Source: Promethearchaeota archaeon (lineage in GTDB: Archaea > Asgardarchaeota > Lokiarchaeia > Sigyniarchaeales > SOKP01). From it: a stretch of 64,000 nucleotides of DNA. The notes beneath the pieces are model-generated. The model was not told the DNA's origin. It made no database searches and worked only from the letters and a program-made list of their open reading frames with translations. Position numbers and translations under genes: made by a program. Each line of letters begins with the position of its first letter. Positions within the stretch are counted from its first letter, which is position 1. Below are positions 1-9,076 of the stretch, piece after piece. The DNA lies in assembly GCA_030603385.1 (NCBI GenBank), contig JAUVXW010000015.1, positions 1 to 64,000 of the forward strand. The letters are read 5' to 3'.

Positions 1-299
1 GATTTGACTTAAATATCTTTTGGATGAAGAATGGGACGATCTGACTCAAATCATTGCATTCAATAGTGATTAATTTAAGACCGATAAAATTCTTAAATAT
101 TCAAACTAGTTCTTGGCGTTAATGAGGTGAAAGATAAAAAAAAGCGGGTAGAAAGATTTTACAAGCGAATGGCGTTGAAAGACTTTATAATTCTTCATTC
201 ATTTATAAAATTACCCAGATATTCATTTTTAAAGCAAAAATAATAATATATTATTAAAAATAATTGTAATATATAGAAAAACTGTCAATCAGTATAATC
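1..299. other. Intergenic region at window start
   Basis: No convincing gene is visible in this AT-rich stretch. The only plus-strand reading frame of note (GTG at 127, stop at 241-243) is 38 codons long, and its only Shine-Dalgarno-like bases overlap its own start codon. The last 35 bases hold the TATA-like promoter of the gelsolin-like gene that follows. Confidence 0.5.
266..277 (+). promoter_or_regulatory. TATA-like box of the gelsolin-like gene
   Basis: An AATATATA-type box is centred about 28 bases before the ATG at 300. With archaeal TBP/TFB spacing, transcription would start at or next to the ATG, so the mRNA is probably leaderless. This fits the absence of a Shine-Dalgarno sequence before that ATG. 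Confidence 0.45.
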
Positions 300-989
300 A
301 TGTCAAAAGAACCCCCACCAGAAAAGGAAAAAGAAAAATTAATTGTTTTTCAATATAATGATGAATTAAACGAATATCAAGAATTAGAAGTTGAGGAAGA
401 TGTACAAATGCATGAACTTTTAGATCCAGAATTTATTCTACTTTTCGTGGATCCGAAACGATATAGAATTTGGATATGGCATGGAAGTAATACCACTACT
501 AGAATGAAATTTATTGCTGCTAAATTAGCTCCAAGTATAAGAGATCGGTATGGGATTGGATTTAAAATATCAGCAGTTGATGAGGGTAATGAAACTTTAG
601 GGTTTAAAATAGCTGCGGGGTTAGAAGAGGAAGTTGATTATGCTGAAGTACAGAAAGGTCCTACGTACGAGGGAACCCGAGAAGATTTGGAATTACTTGA
701 ATCATTATCACGAGAAAAAATCTTATTACTCTTAGAAAAAGAAGGAATACCTGAAGGATATGAGAGAAAAATGGTAATAGTGAATAATAAGATATTTGGT
801 TACAAAGAATATGATAGAGATTATTTAGGATCTACAATAAAAGAAAAACAGCTTTTTCCATTAAGAGAAGATGTTGAAGATGGACCATATCTGGCAGATA
901 AATACATTCCTAGGATGCTCTTTTCTTATAATAATGTTGTTTTAACAGAACTTTTGCTGAAAAAAGATGAAAAAGATAAACAGAATTAA
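300..989 (+). CDS. Single-domain gelsolin-like (ADF-H fold) protein
   Basis: A 229-residue soluble protein. Residues about 40-110 read like a gelsolin repeat: a hydrophobic strand (ILLFVD), then IWIWHGSNTT in place of the usual VWxGK turn, a helix that starts with an Ala-rich AAKLAP segment, and then a VDEGNE segment that matches the gelsolin VDEGxE strand. The N-terminus is Lys/Glu/Pro-rich and charged. The C-terminal 110 residues are mixed alpha/beta and not recognised. Gelsolin-family proteins bind and sever or cap actin; Asgard archaea encode actins, profilins and gelsolins, so a cytoskeletal role is likely but inferred. No actin gene lies nearby. The start is the ATG placed 28 bases after a TATA-like box. 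Confidence 0.68.
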   Translation: MSKEPPPEKEKEKLIVFQYNDELNEYQELEVEEDVQMHELLDPEFILLFVDPKRYRIWIWHGSNTTTRMKFIAAKLAPSIRDRYGIGFKISAVDEGNETLGFKIAAGLEEEVDYAEVQKGPTYEGTREDLELLESLSREKILLLLEKEGIPEGYERKMVIVNNKIFGYKEYDRDYLGSTIKEKQLFPLREDVEDGPYLADKYIPRMLFSYNNVVLTELLLKKDEKDKQN

Positions 990-1017
990 AATTTTCTCTC
1001 TATGAATATACGACATA

Positions 1018-1152
1018 ATGACTAGTACAAGATATAGAAGAAGTACCAAAAGGAAACCAAAAAGGAAAGCAAGTCTTGGTTTATTAATAATACTTTTACT
1101 TTTCCTTAGTATAATTATAAGTATTATTATTGTCGTTTTGTCATTTCCTTGA
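1018..1152 (+). CDS. Small single-helix membrane protein (44 aa)
   Basis: A short plus-strand frame lies between the gelsolin-like and VTT-like genes. It encodes 44 residues: a strongly basic N-terminal half (Arg/Lys-rich, residues 5-18) and then an uninterrupted Leu/Ile/Val helix (about residues 20-42), ending four codons after the helix. By the positive-inside rule the N-terminus would be cytosolic. A similar-sized minus-strand frame covers the same region, but its composition (poly-Ile/Phe from AT-rich sequence) is less protein-like. No Shine-Dalgarno sequence is obvious. Function unknown. Confidence 0.5.
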   Translation: MTSTRYRRSTKRKPKRKASLGLLIILLLFLSIIISIIIVVLSFP

Positions 1153-1218
1153 AATAGAGCGAAATAAATAAGTATAAAATTCAAAATCTTTTATCTAGTT
1201 TATCAAAATAAAAAATTA

Positions 1219-1935
1219 TTGAAAACATTGAAATTAAAGAAAGCAGATTATATTTTCTTAGTTTTAATAGTTATAATCACTATCCTTTCAATTGATTTGT
1301 TATTAAACACCTCCCACCGTAAAGCTATAGAAGATATTTCAAAATATGAATCCTTTCAAAATTTAGCTACTGGACTTCTTGTGACTTTTTGGGTTTGTTT
1401 AGTTGGAAACTTGCTTCCCGTTCCGACACCTTATACTTTTGTGGTATGCTTTTCTTCCCAACCCTTTTTACAGATAAATATTTTTGTACCTCTTCTTGTT
1501 GGGTTTATTGCTTCATTAGGGTGCTTAATTGGAGAATTAGGTGGATATATTGTCGGTAGAGGCGCTTCAGAATTAATTTCGGAAGATAGAATAGAGAATT
1601 TAAAGAAGTATCAGCAATATCTTGTTAATCATCCAAAATTGGCGCCGCTGTTAATTTATATTTTTGGACTTACTCACTTAAATGATGATATGATAACTAT
1701 TCCTTTAGGATTAATTAAATATGATGTTAAAAAAACAATCTTTTGGGTTTGGTTGGGAAAACTATGTTTAATGCTTATTTTTGCTTACAATTTGCTAAAT
1801 ATTTGTCGTTTTTTGGGAGGAGAAAATTGGATTATAAGTTTAGTTTCACTATATATAATTGTGGTTTTAGTATATCTTATGCTTAGAGTGAATTTATTTG
1901 AACGGATAAGAAGTAAAATAAGCGACTTAAACTAA
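1219..1935 (+). CDS. VTT/DedA-like (SNARE-associated Golgi type) membrane protein
   Basis: A 238-residue polytopic membrane protein starting at TTG. There is an N-terminal helix at about residues 11-29, and several more helices run to residue 225. The core has features of the VTT (VMP41/TMEM41/Tvp38/DedA) family: a re-entrant-like NLLPVPTP loop near residue 65, a G-x-x-x-GELGGYIVGR segment near residues 103-113, and a late P-x-G followed by WLGK. Family members are implicated in lipid scrambling or transport and membrane homeostasis. The family assignment is by motif only, and the protein could be a YqaA-like relative. Confidence 0.55.
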   Translation: MKTLKLKKADYIFLVLIVIITILSIDLLLNTSHRKAIEDISKYESFQNLATGLLVTFWVCLVGNLLPVPTPYTFVVCFSSQPFLQINIFVPLLVGFIASLGCLIGELGGYIVGRGASELISEDRIENLKKYQQYLVNHPKLAPLLIYIFGLTHLNDDMITIPLGLIKYDVKKTIFWVWLGKLCLMLIFAYNLLNICRFLGGENWIISLVSLYIIVVLVYLMLRVNLFERIRSKISDLN

Positions 1936-2001
1936 ATTGTAAATTCAAATCTAAGAATAAGTAATTGGATTCTTACTTGATGATCAATATCTATAATCGT
2001 T

Positions 2002-2214
2002 TTAAATTTTTGAATATTTTTCAATTATGTAATTCTGTAATGTCCAAGCATATTTCTCAAGATTTAAAACTAGGATTTTTTGTTGAACTTCTCGTAAATA
2101 AGGTACATCTAATTGTTTAAATAATGATTTTAAATTATCTATAGTATCAAAAATTTTTACAATAATATTCCAATCATTTGCCCATTCATAATCCTGATAT
2201 TCTATAAGTTCCAT
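2002..2214 (-). CDS. Small hypothetical protein (70 aa)
   Basis: A 70-residue acidic and aromatic protein, predicted mostly helical, with no membrane segment or metal-binding motif. It starts at ATG, and an AT-rich sequence of about 120 bases separates it from the next minus-strand gene upstream. The codon composition looks protein-like (charged and hydrophobic residues alternate as in amphipathic helices), but no family was recognised. Confidence 0.5.
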   Translation of the reverse strand: MELIEYQDYEWANDWNIIVKIFDTIDNLKSLFKQLDVPYLREVQQKILVLNLEKYAWTLQNYIIEKYSKI

Positions 2215-2337
2215 TTTAAAATCAACTCGACAATATTTTCTCTGATGGTACTCATACTATTTCAGCCTTATAAATATATAGGAATTAATAAATTTCTGAT
2301 AAATTAAAAAAAAGGAATTTAAAAGGTTTGAAAAAAC

Positions 2338-2931
2338 CTATTTAGTCATAATTACAACGGTTTCCGAGACATTTTGCATTACTCTTACTCTCTTTTTAGG
2401 ATCTCCTGAATTTTTAAGGATTCCTATGATTAGATCCAGTATTAGAAATGGAGAGCCTTTAAAGATGTTATTTACAGCATAGTTGCTGGGAGTCGCTTGC
2501 TCAAGTGTGTTTTCATCGACAGTCCTGATTTTCAACGCCATTTTCCCCAGTGTTTGACCATTATTGTATGTCTCTAAGCCCCAATGGTATAAAAATCCTA
2601 GTAGCCATCCGACTGGCACGTTAAACCACCATGCTCTAAACGGATCAAACATATTAAATGGATACCAAGGAAGAATTAATATCCATGAAAAAGTCGAGGT
2701 AATCATTAAAATTATAATACCATCGAATATCCATGCAATTATCCTTTTTAAAAAATAAGCATATATAACAGTTTCTGGTTTCAGTTTAGGTTCTTGAGTC
2801 GGCTCAGATATAACGGGAGTGGTTGTTTCGGAGGTTTCTTTTTTTTCTCTTAAGTCTGCTCCACAAGCATCACAAAAAGACGCATCTGGTTCTAATTTTT
2901 TTCCACATTTAGGGCAAAACTTTAATGCCAT
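2338..2931 (-). CDS. Zinc-ribbon RDD-family membrane protein
   Basis: A 197-residue protein. Residues 5-28 form a double CxxC zinc ribbon (CPKCG ... CDACG). A Thr/Pro/Glu-rich linker follows, then an RDD-type membrane domain from about residue 60. It begins with LKRIIAWIFDGIII, which carries the Arg and Asp that give the RDD family its name, has further helices, and ends with a conserved GQTLGKMALKIRTVD signature. RDD proteins are poorly understood membrane proteins, some linked to ion or solute exchange. The zinc-ribbon/RDD architecture is common in archaea. The gene is monocistronic with its own TATA-like box. Confidence 0.75.
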   Translation of the reverse strand: MALKFCPKCGKKLEPDASFCDACGADLREKKETSETTTPVISEPTQEPKLKPETVIYAYFLKRIIAWIFDGIIILMITSTFSWILILPWYPFNMFDPFRAWWFNVPVGWLLGFLYHWGLETYNNGQTLGKMALKIRTVDENTLEQATPSNYAVNNIFKGSPFLILDLIIGILKNSGDPKKRVRVMQNVSETVVIMTK

Positions 2932-2952
2932 TTTCAGTACACCAAATTTTTA

Positions 2953-2960
2953 CTATAAAA
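2953..2960 (-). promoter_or_regulatory. TATA-like box of the RDD gene
   Basis: On the minus strand a TTTTATAG box is centred about 26 bases before the ATG at 2931, with no Shine-Dalgarno sequence between. This is the spacing expected for a leaderless archaeal transcript. Confidence 0.4.
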
Positions 2961-3080
2961 TGTAATTTATCTTTTAAGAATTTTAAATTTATAATTTATT
3001 AAAAGGCTTTTATAGTCCATTTTTAAAACAAATAATTTAAAAAGAAATTTTTTAAGAGGAGTATATTTTAATTCAAATTG

Positions 3081-4223
3081 TTATATGTATAGCTGAAATC
3101 CTTTTTCTATTAGTTCCCTTGTTTCCTTAAAATCAGAGACATTTATTAATTTGTTTAGATCTTGAATTTCAAGTAATTCATCTTTATACTTATTCTTAAA
3201 TTCAAGAGCAAATTTCTCCATTAGCTTTTGTAATATGGCATTTTTTCTATTGGTAATTAGAACAACGGCAAATCCAAAATCGTCATAATTTACAATAATA
3301 TCTGTGTTTTTAGTTTGAAGAACATCAATTTGATTTCTTTTGTCTACAAATTCGGATAAAATATGGTTAATCCCAATAAGAATATTTCCCCAAATTGCTG
3401 CATCCAATTCATTTGGAGATTTACTAAATTTGTAAGAATATAGTAATATCCCTGATTTATGATATATATTAAGATAATATATCTTATTTGTCAGTCCTAA
3501 GAATATTTCAGGTTTTTTTAGCAGCATTACACAGAAACCGAAAATTATGATCCATAGGGAAATTATGTGTAATTCTCTAAAAATTGGAAATTTAAAGAAA
3601 ATATAAAATATATACATTAAAATAGGAATTGGGAAAAATATCGTATTTCTTATCAAATCTTTTGTTAATTTTCGATCCCTAGCTTTATTATGAATTAGAA
3701 ACGAGATAATAAAATAATAAATTACATTTAAACATTGAAAAATAGAAATTAATAACCCAGTAATGATATTATAATTATAATTTATCTGAGATGGATCTAT
3801 TATAAAGAAAGGGGGAGAATCTGAGATGTCAATGCTCATCTTAATGGAATCTGGAAGAACTAAAGCTCCAATTAATACTCCGAATAAAGTTATAAGAAAT
3901 AAAAAGAGAAAATCTGGAACTCTCTTATATTGCTTTAAAAAGAAAAAAATCAGTGTATTTAGTAATAAACTGATAGATCCAGAAAAAATAGAGAGTTTCC
4001 ATAAAACAATGTTAATTGTCTCGGAAAAAAATATTGTAATTGAAGATATATAAAGTGATGAATAAATTATAATTGCATTAAATAATGTTAAGAAATTCAA
4101 AAAAGCCATCAATTTTATTCCATAGTTTTCATGATAATGAATTATGTGAATTAGGGTAAAAACAGACACGCAAAAAATGAAAAAATACCCCACTCCTAAT
4201 GCAACAAAAAGAACAATGTACAT
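3081..4223 (-). CDS. Seven-helix membrane protein with cytosolic longin-like domain (paralogue A)
   Basis: A 380-residue protein. The first about 240 residues hold seven hydrophobic helices, like the seven-helix sensor domains found in some histidine kinases, with no kinase after them. Residues about 245-380 are soluble. They begin with the strand YHKSGILLYSYKF, followed by a helix (GNILIGINHILSEFVD), strands, and a long C-terminal helix. This order fits a longin/profilin-like fold. The same segment recurs in the neighbouring paralogue (4440-5543) and resembles the free-standing longin-like protein at 32388. Longin domains are membrane-traffic and GTPase-partner modules in eukaryotes. A receptor-like role is inferred from architecture only. 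Confidence 0.6.
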   Translation of the reverse strand: MYIVLFVALGVGYFFIFCVSVFTLIHIIHYHENYGIKLMAFLNFLTLFNAIIIYSSLYISSITIFFSETINIVLWKLSIFSGSISLLLNTLIFFFLKQYKRVPDFLFLFLITLFGVLIGALVLPDSIKMSIDISDSPPFFIIDPSQINYNYNIITGLLISIFQCLNVIYYFIISFLIHNKARDRKLTKDLIRNTIFFPIPILMYIFYIFFKFPIFRELHIISLWIIIFGFCVMLLKKPEIFLGLTNKIYYLNIYHKSGILLYSYKFSKSPNELDAAIWGNILIGINHILSEFVDKRNQIDVLQTKNTDIIVNYDDFGFAVVLITNRKNAILQKLMEKFALEFKNKYKDELLEIQDLNKLINVSDFKETRELIEKGFQLYI

Positions 4224-4439
4224 GATTTAATCTAACATAGAGAAATATATTTTATCTATATACCTTGATTTACTTTATGATTTCTTCAAAATTGAAATTT
4301 CAAATTAATAGTCTAGTGAATATAATAGAACATAAGTTCATAATTAAGATTTTTTCTTATTTAATATACATTTTAGTTAAATATTAACGTACTTTTAAAA
4401 GTAAAATCCAAAACAAATTCTTAAAGATATCGATGAACC

Positions 4440-5543
4440 TTATTGTGCTATTATATAAGGGGCAAAAAATTCTGCGATTAATTCTTTAGCGTTCCTGAAC
4501 TCTGAAACATCTATTAACCCTTTCATATTTTTCAATTTTTCTCCATTCAAATTAGAAAATTTCAGCATAAAATTTCTTACTGCTTTATCTATGAAAGTAT
4601 TTTTATGATTCATCGTTAAGAGAATTGCATAATCATGGGTATTATCATACTCAAAAACTAAATCTCTATCCTTCATTTTAATAAGATTTAACTGATCCTT
4701 TCTATCAATAAAATTTGCTAAAATATGATTTATACCTATCAATATTGACCCTTTTAACAGAGAATCGTCGGTTTCCTTTCCTGTTTCAAAATTAAATGAA
4801 TATAAGAGAATACCACTCTTATGGAATATAATAAAATCAAAAACTCTATTCGTAAGTTCAATAAATAAAGTTGGTTTTTTGAATATTGTATAAGAAGCAA
4901 AAATTGCCCCCATCAGATAAATTATATAATACATATATCTAAAAACAATATATTGAGTAATAAGATGTAGTGTGTATAACAATATTATCAAAGAAAAATG
5001 AAAAGTAAGTAAACCTAGATTTCGACCCGATTTATTATCTCGGAAGTTGGAAATATTGCTAATTAAATTAAACCACATAAAAGAAAATACACCCATGTTA
5101 TAAATTATAAGAATTATTAATAATATCAGATTGTTAAATTCATAATAATAATAATCTCCACTTGCTTGAAAAATATCAATCGAATTTGAAAGAATTGTTA
5201 AACTTACAATAAGGCCACCTACAAAAGCATAGATTATTGAAGGTATACTCGTAATTCTCTTAATCTTAATAATGAAACATTGAATAATACTTAACATGCT
5301 AATGGAAGCAATCCAAATAATAATAGATAATTTCCAGAATAGCAGGGCTATAATTTCATTTAAATATGTTTCTGTCGAGAGAGTGTATAGAGAAAAAAAC
5401 ATTATTCCCAAGAATAGGTATAAAAAAATATTTAAAATAGTGTTTATGGTTGTACCATAGTTTTCCCTATTTAGATAAACATAAATGATCCCTATTAAGG
5501 AAATACAAATGGATACTATTAATAGAATTATACTAAAAATCAC
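4440..5543 (-). CDS. Seven-helix membrane protein with cytosolic longin-like domain (paralogue B)
   Basis: A 367-residue paralogue of the downstream gene at 3081-4223, in the same orientation and 216 bases away. Seven helices lie at about residues 2-25, 34-56, 64-90, 100-121, 138-163, 176-200 and 204-223. The cytosolic domain from about 230 starts FHKSGILLYSFNF and then GSILIGINHILANFID, almost the same as in paralogue A. It ends with a VSEFRNAKELI motif matching VSDFKETRELI in A. The start codon is GTG; an upstream in-frame TGA excludes a longer protein. Tandem duplication is the simplest origin. Function unknown; a sensor that signals through a longin-like module is a reasonable inference. 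Confidence 0.6.
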   Translation of the reverse strand: MIFSIILLIVSICISLIGIIYVYLNRENYGTTINTILNIFLYLFLGIMFFSLYTLSTETYLNEIIALLFWKLSIIIWIASISMLSIIQCFIIKIKRITSIPSIIYAFVGGLIVSLTILSNSIDIFQASGDYYYYEFNNLILLIILIIYNMGVFSFMWFNLISNISNFRDNKSGRNLGLLTFHFSLIILLYTLHLITQYIVFRYMYYIIYLMGAIFASYTIFKKPTLFIELTNRVFDFIIFHKSGILLYSFNFETGKETDDSLLKGSILIGINHILANFIDRKDQLNLIKMKDRDLVFEYDNTHDYAILLTMNHKNTFIDKAVRNFMLKFSNLNGEKLKNMKGLIDVSEFRNAKELIAEFFAPYIIAQ

Positions 5544-5761
5544 AGTAGTTTTTCATCTGAAATAGTGAATTTCTTTAATTAAATAAAAGATAGTAGTTCA
5601 ATATTATATAACTATTTTTATATTGTATTTGTTTTATCTGTTCATTATTATTCATATTTAATTTACAAAATGTAATTATTTAATCTATTAAATAGTAAAT
5701 AAAAAAAAAGAAATAAACACAAACTTTATTTTAAGAAAAAGTAAATTCTGTATATTTCCCA

Positions 5762-7669
5762 ATGAATGAATTTATTAAGTACTTGAAAAGAGAGGATTTA
5801 ATTCGAAAACTCCTTGAACATTATAAAGTTAATCAAATAAAGCAGATTGTAGAGGAACATTTTAATAAATTCATTGAAAAAGTCGAGGGGATAGAAGATA
5901 AAAAAGCTTCAAAGAACGAACTAAATTTATTGAATTCAAATTTCAATTCATTAGGAAAATTTTATGAAAAAACTTTGCTTCATAAAGAACGAAAGATTTT
6001 AGGTGAATTCTATACACCAAAATCTATAGTGAGGTATATCTTAGATGCCATGGGTTATAAAGACAGCAACAATATTCAGCCCAAAAAACTAATAGATATA
6101 AGTTGTGGATCTGGGAGTTTTATTATTCTTGCTATTAGAGTTTTAATTAGTAGTTGTTTTAAAAGTTTCAATAGACATGATTTTTCTGAAATATTACCCA
6201 AGGAAGCTAGAAATATCGTCTTGAGAATAAAAGAGAATATTTATGGTATAGATGTAAATCCGCTTGCTTGTATTTTATGTCAAATTAATATACATTTTGA
6301 ATTATTCGAGTTAATGAAAATTATTAAAAACAAGGATAAGAGCTATCATTTGCCAATGTTTAACATAATAAATTCTAACAGCTTAGCAAAGAATGATACT
6401 GAACAGTATGATTACGTTGTTGGTAATCCCCCTTATCTATTTATTAGAGATATTCCTAATGATCAAAAACAAATCATTAAGAAAGGTAATTTTAATACAA
6501 ACAATGGTCAATATGATTATTACCAAATTTTTATTGAGCTTGGGATACGACTCCTAAGAAGTAAAGGTATACTTGGCTATATTGTTCCAGATTCTTTATT
6601 AGCATTATCAAACCGCTCTATATTAAGAAAATATATCTATAACAACACAAAAATTAGAGAGATATATAATATTGGCCCGCAATTTGAGGATCCTATTGTG
6701 TCGAACATTATTCTTGTTTTAGAAAAAGAGTCTGATGTTCAAGAAAGAGAAAGGAACTCTATCAAAGTTAAATTTTCAAATCAAGAACAAAGAGAAATTT
6801 CTCAGAATTCCCTGAAAGAATGGGATTATAAATTTCTAATTCATCTTAGTGATGAAGATATATACATTATTAACCATCTAAACAATAAATTTCCCAAATT
6901 AAAAGATCTAATAAAAAAAGATGATTTCAAAATTTTATTGAGTAGAGGGATAGAATTAACCAAAAAAGGAGAGATTATTCTATGTGAGAATTGTAGAAAA
7001 TATTTCCCAATCCCTAAAAAGGTGCTGAATTGTCCAGAATGTAAAAATCCTCTAAAAGAAGAACAAATTGAAAAGATTATATTTGATTCAGTTCAAAATG
7101 AGGACAAAGATAAGTTTAAATTATTTATAGATTCAATTAACCGTTATCAGGTAAAAGATTATAGCTTTATTATAATTGACAAAAAGGGAATTAATTATAA
7201 AGATTTTGAAATCTATATAGACCGTATAATAATTAGACAATTAAGCCAAAATAACTTGATCTGCGCAACTTATGATAGAAATTTATCTTTAACGTCTCAA
7301 TCTTTCTATAATTTAAGGATTTGTCAATCCCCAATAATAGAGTTTAATAATCTCTACTTACTTGGAATTATTAATTCTAAACTCTTATCTTATTATTTTA
7401 TAAAATTATTTGGATCTTATAAAAAACTTTTTCCTCGGATCCTTATTGAAAAAATAAAGGATTTTCCTATTGAGGTTCCTGAGAATAACAATAAAAAGGA
7501 ATTAGCATCTAAAATAATTAAGAAAGTCGAAATTTTGCTGGATTTAAATGGAAGCGAAGTTGAGAAATCCAACATCATCCAAAAAGAGATCGATAATCTA
7601 GTTTTTGAACTTTACGAAATTCCTGATGTATATCGGGAACCTATCTTAGAGTTTATAAACAATATATAA
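5762..7669 (+). CDS. Orphan N6-adenine DNA methyltransferase, type IIG/Eco57I-TaqI-like
   Basis: A 635-residue protein. After a helical N-terminus comes GEFYTPKS (about 81-88), typical of the gamma-class N6-adenine methyltransferases in type I/IIG systems. SAM motif I follows as DISCGSGSF (about 112-120), and catalytic motif IV as GNPPY (about 221). A four-cysteine zinc knuckle (CxxC ... CxxC, about 407-426) sits inside the C-terminal half, which should be the TaqI-like target-recognition domain. No nuclease motif or neighbouring restriction gene is visible, so it is probably a solitary modification enzyme or part of an unrecognised defence system. Its stop codon directly abuts the stop codon of the convergent GH4 gene. 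Confidence 0.75.
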   Translation: MNEFIKYLKREDLIRKLLEHYKVNQIKQIVEEHFNKFIEKVEGIEDKKASKNELNLLNSNFNSLGKFYEKTLLHKERKILGEFYTPKSIVRYILDAMGYKDSNNIQPKKLIDISCGSGSFIILAIRVLISSCFKSFNRHDFSEILPKEARNIVLRIKENIYGIDVNPLACILCQINIHFELFELMKIIKNKDKSYHLPMFNIINSNSLAKNDTEQYDYVVGNPPYLFIRDIPNDQKQIIKKGNFNTNNGQYDYYQIFIELGIRLLRSKGILGYIVPDSLLALSNRSILRKYIYNNTKIREIYNIGPQFEDPIVSNIILVLEKESDVQERERNSIKVKFSNQEQREISQNSLKEWDYKFLIHLSDEDIYIINHLNNKFPKLKDLIKKDDFKILLSRGIELTKKGEIILCENCRKYFPIPKKVLNCPECKNPLKEEQIEKIIFDSVQNEDKDKFKLFIDSINRYQVKDYSFIIIDKKGINYKDFEIYIDRIIIRQLSQNNLICATYDRNLSLTSQSFYNLRICQSPIIEFNNLYLLGIINSKLLSYYFIKLFGSYKKLFPRILIEKIKDFPIEVPENNNKKELASKIIKKVEILLDLNGSEVEKSNIIQKEIDNLVFELYEIPDVYREPILEFINNI

Positions 7670-9064
7670 TTAGAATTGTGGAATCCATTTTGCTTCCTTT
7701 TCGAACATTTCATCAACCATTTCTCGAATCTCTTGGGGAGAACAAACACTAGCCGTATTAGGATCTAACATTACAGCGTGAAATATCTTCTCTTTATTTA
7801 ATTCAAGTGCGCCTTCTACTGCTGCCTTTTGTACCATGATATTTGATAAACAGAGTGCTTGACATATTGTCGGCAATTCAATTCCCCCTTGAGGATGCAA
7901 TCCATGAGAATCTGCAAACACTGGTACTTCTACACAGCATCCTTTTGGTAGATTAGTTATTAAACTTCCTTGCTTATTAATAACATTCCCATTAAATCTG
8001 AATGGGTTATTCGTCTCCATAGCATTTATAATATGTGATGCATATTCAGTTGAAGGTTTGTTTTCTTCTCTTTTTATATCTAACTTAGGTTTATTTAACC
8101 TACGTTTAAATCTTTTTTCCATTGTTCCTTCCCAGCTAACACAATACTCATAGTAGGAACTATGTCTTAATTCTGAATATAGACCACCTATCCCACGATA
8201 TTTATCTAATATATCCTTTCTTTTTCTATAATAAGGCAAATACTCACTTAAGTGTCCACTTGATTCTGTCATGAAGAAGCCACAAGCATTCATCATATCT
8301 GCTCGTAATTTAAGATGTTCACTCAATTTTGAATTTTCCTTAATCATTTTCTTAAATTTTGGGTATGCATTTATCCAAGAAGAATATTGATCTTTTCTAT
8401 CCCAAATTTCTAAAAACCAAGCCATGTGATTGATCCCTGCACAGAAGAAGCTAAAATTCTCCCATTCCACTCCAATAGCATGCCTTAATGTATTAGCTGT
8501 TGCATGAACCCCATGACAGAGTCCGATTGTGGAATCAGGTACCAAAGTATTACAATACCAGGTATTCATTGCCATAGGATTTGTATAATTTAAAAAAAGA
8601 AGTTTGTCACTGTCTTTTCCAATATTATATCCTACATCTTGAATATCTTCCATAATTGATTTAAGAGCAGGCACAGTTCTAAGAAATCGAAATACACCTC
8701 CCGGCCCCAAAGTATCCCCTACAACTTGAGTTACACCATATTTCAGTGGGATATCAAAATCATACTTCATCACATCTAACCATCCAACTTGGATAGCATT
8801 AATTATATACTTAGCATCCTCGATTGCTTTTTTTTGATTTGTAGTTTTTTCAATTTGTACATCTTTGAGATCTTGATTGTTATCTTCTATAATTTTGCTA
8901 ATATATCTGAACATGATATCTAAACGCTCAGGATCAATATCTTCAAGGCAAATGAGTGTATCTTTTCTGAGTGCTGGAAATGTTAGGATATCAGTAAGCA
9001 CAGTTTCACCAAAAACTAAAGATCCCGCACCAATAAAGGAAATTTTTAAAATTTTTAACACCAA
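7670..9064 (-). CDS. Glycoside hydrolase family 4 (alpha-glucosidase/alpha-galactosidase type)
   Basis: A 464-residue GH4 enzyme. This family cleaves glycosides by an unusual NAD+- and Mn2+-dependent redox/elimination mechanism. The N-terminal Rossmann fold is clear (SFIGAGS near residue 10; an acidic pair LEDIDPER after strand 2). The metal- and substrate-binding segments are a CHGVH motif (about 181-185) and GINHMAW (about 208-214). The C-terminal region has the family's VPVFADSHGLHPQ segment. The CHGV form resembles alpha-glucosidase/alpha-galactosidase subgroups rather than phospho-glucosidases. Substrate is uncertain. The start shown is TTG; GTG at 9061 is equally possible. It is divergent from hisB with a dyad repeat between them. 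Confidence 0.8.
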   Translation of the reverse strand: MVLKILKISFIGAGSLVFGETVLTDILTFPALRKDTLICLEDIDPERLDIMFRYISKIIEDNNQDLKDVQIEKTTNQKKAIEDAKYIINAIQVGWLDVMKYDFDIPLKYGVTQVVGDTLGPGGVFRFLRTVPALKSIMEDIQDVGYNIGKDSDKLLFLNYTNPMAMNTWYCNTLVPDSTIGLCHGVHATANTLRHAIGVEWENFSFFCAGINHMAWFLEIWDRKDQYSSWINAYPKFKKMIKENSKLSEHLKLRADMMNACGFFMTESSGHLSEYLPYYRKRKDILDKYRGIGGLYSELRHSSYYEYCVSWEGTMEKRFKRRLNKPKLDIKREENKPSTEYASHIINAMETNNPFRFNGNVINKQGSLITNLPKGCCVEVPVFADSHGLHPQGGIELPTICQALCLSNIMVQKAAVEGALELNKEKIFHAVMLDPNTASVCSPQEIREMVDEMFEKEAKWIPQF

Positions 9065-9076
9065 TAAAATTAAATT

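Noticed and set aside
127..243. Plus-strand 38-codon frame starting at GTG near the window start
   Set aside because: Its only Shine-Dalgarno-like bases overlap the start codon, the composition is Lys/Phe-rich like random AT-rich sequence, and no family features are seen.
942..1184. Minus-strand 80-codon hydrophobic frame overlapping the 44-residue membrane protein
   Set aside because: It overlaps the end of the gelsolin-like gene, and its Ile/Phe-rich sequence is what the reverse of AT-rich coding DNA gives.
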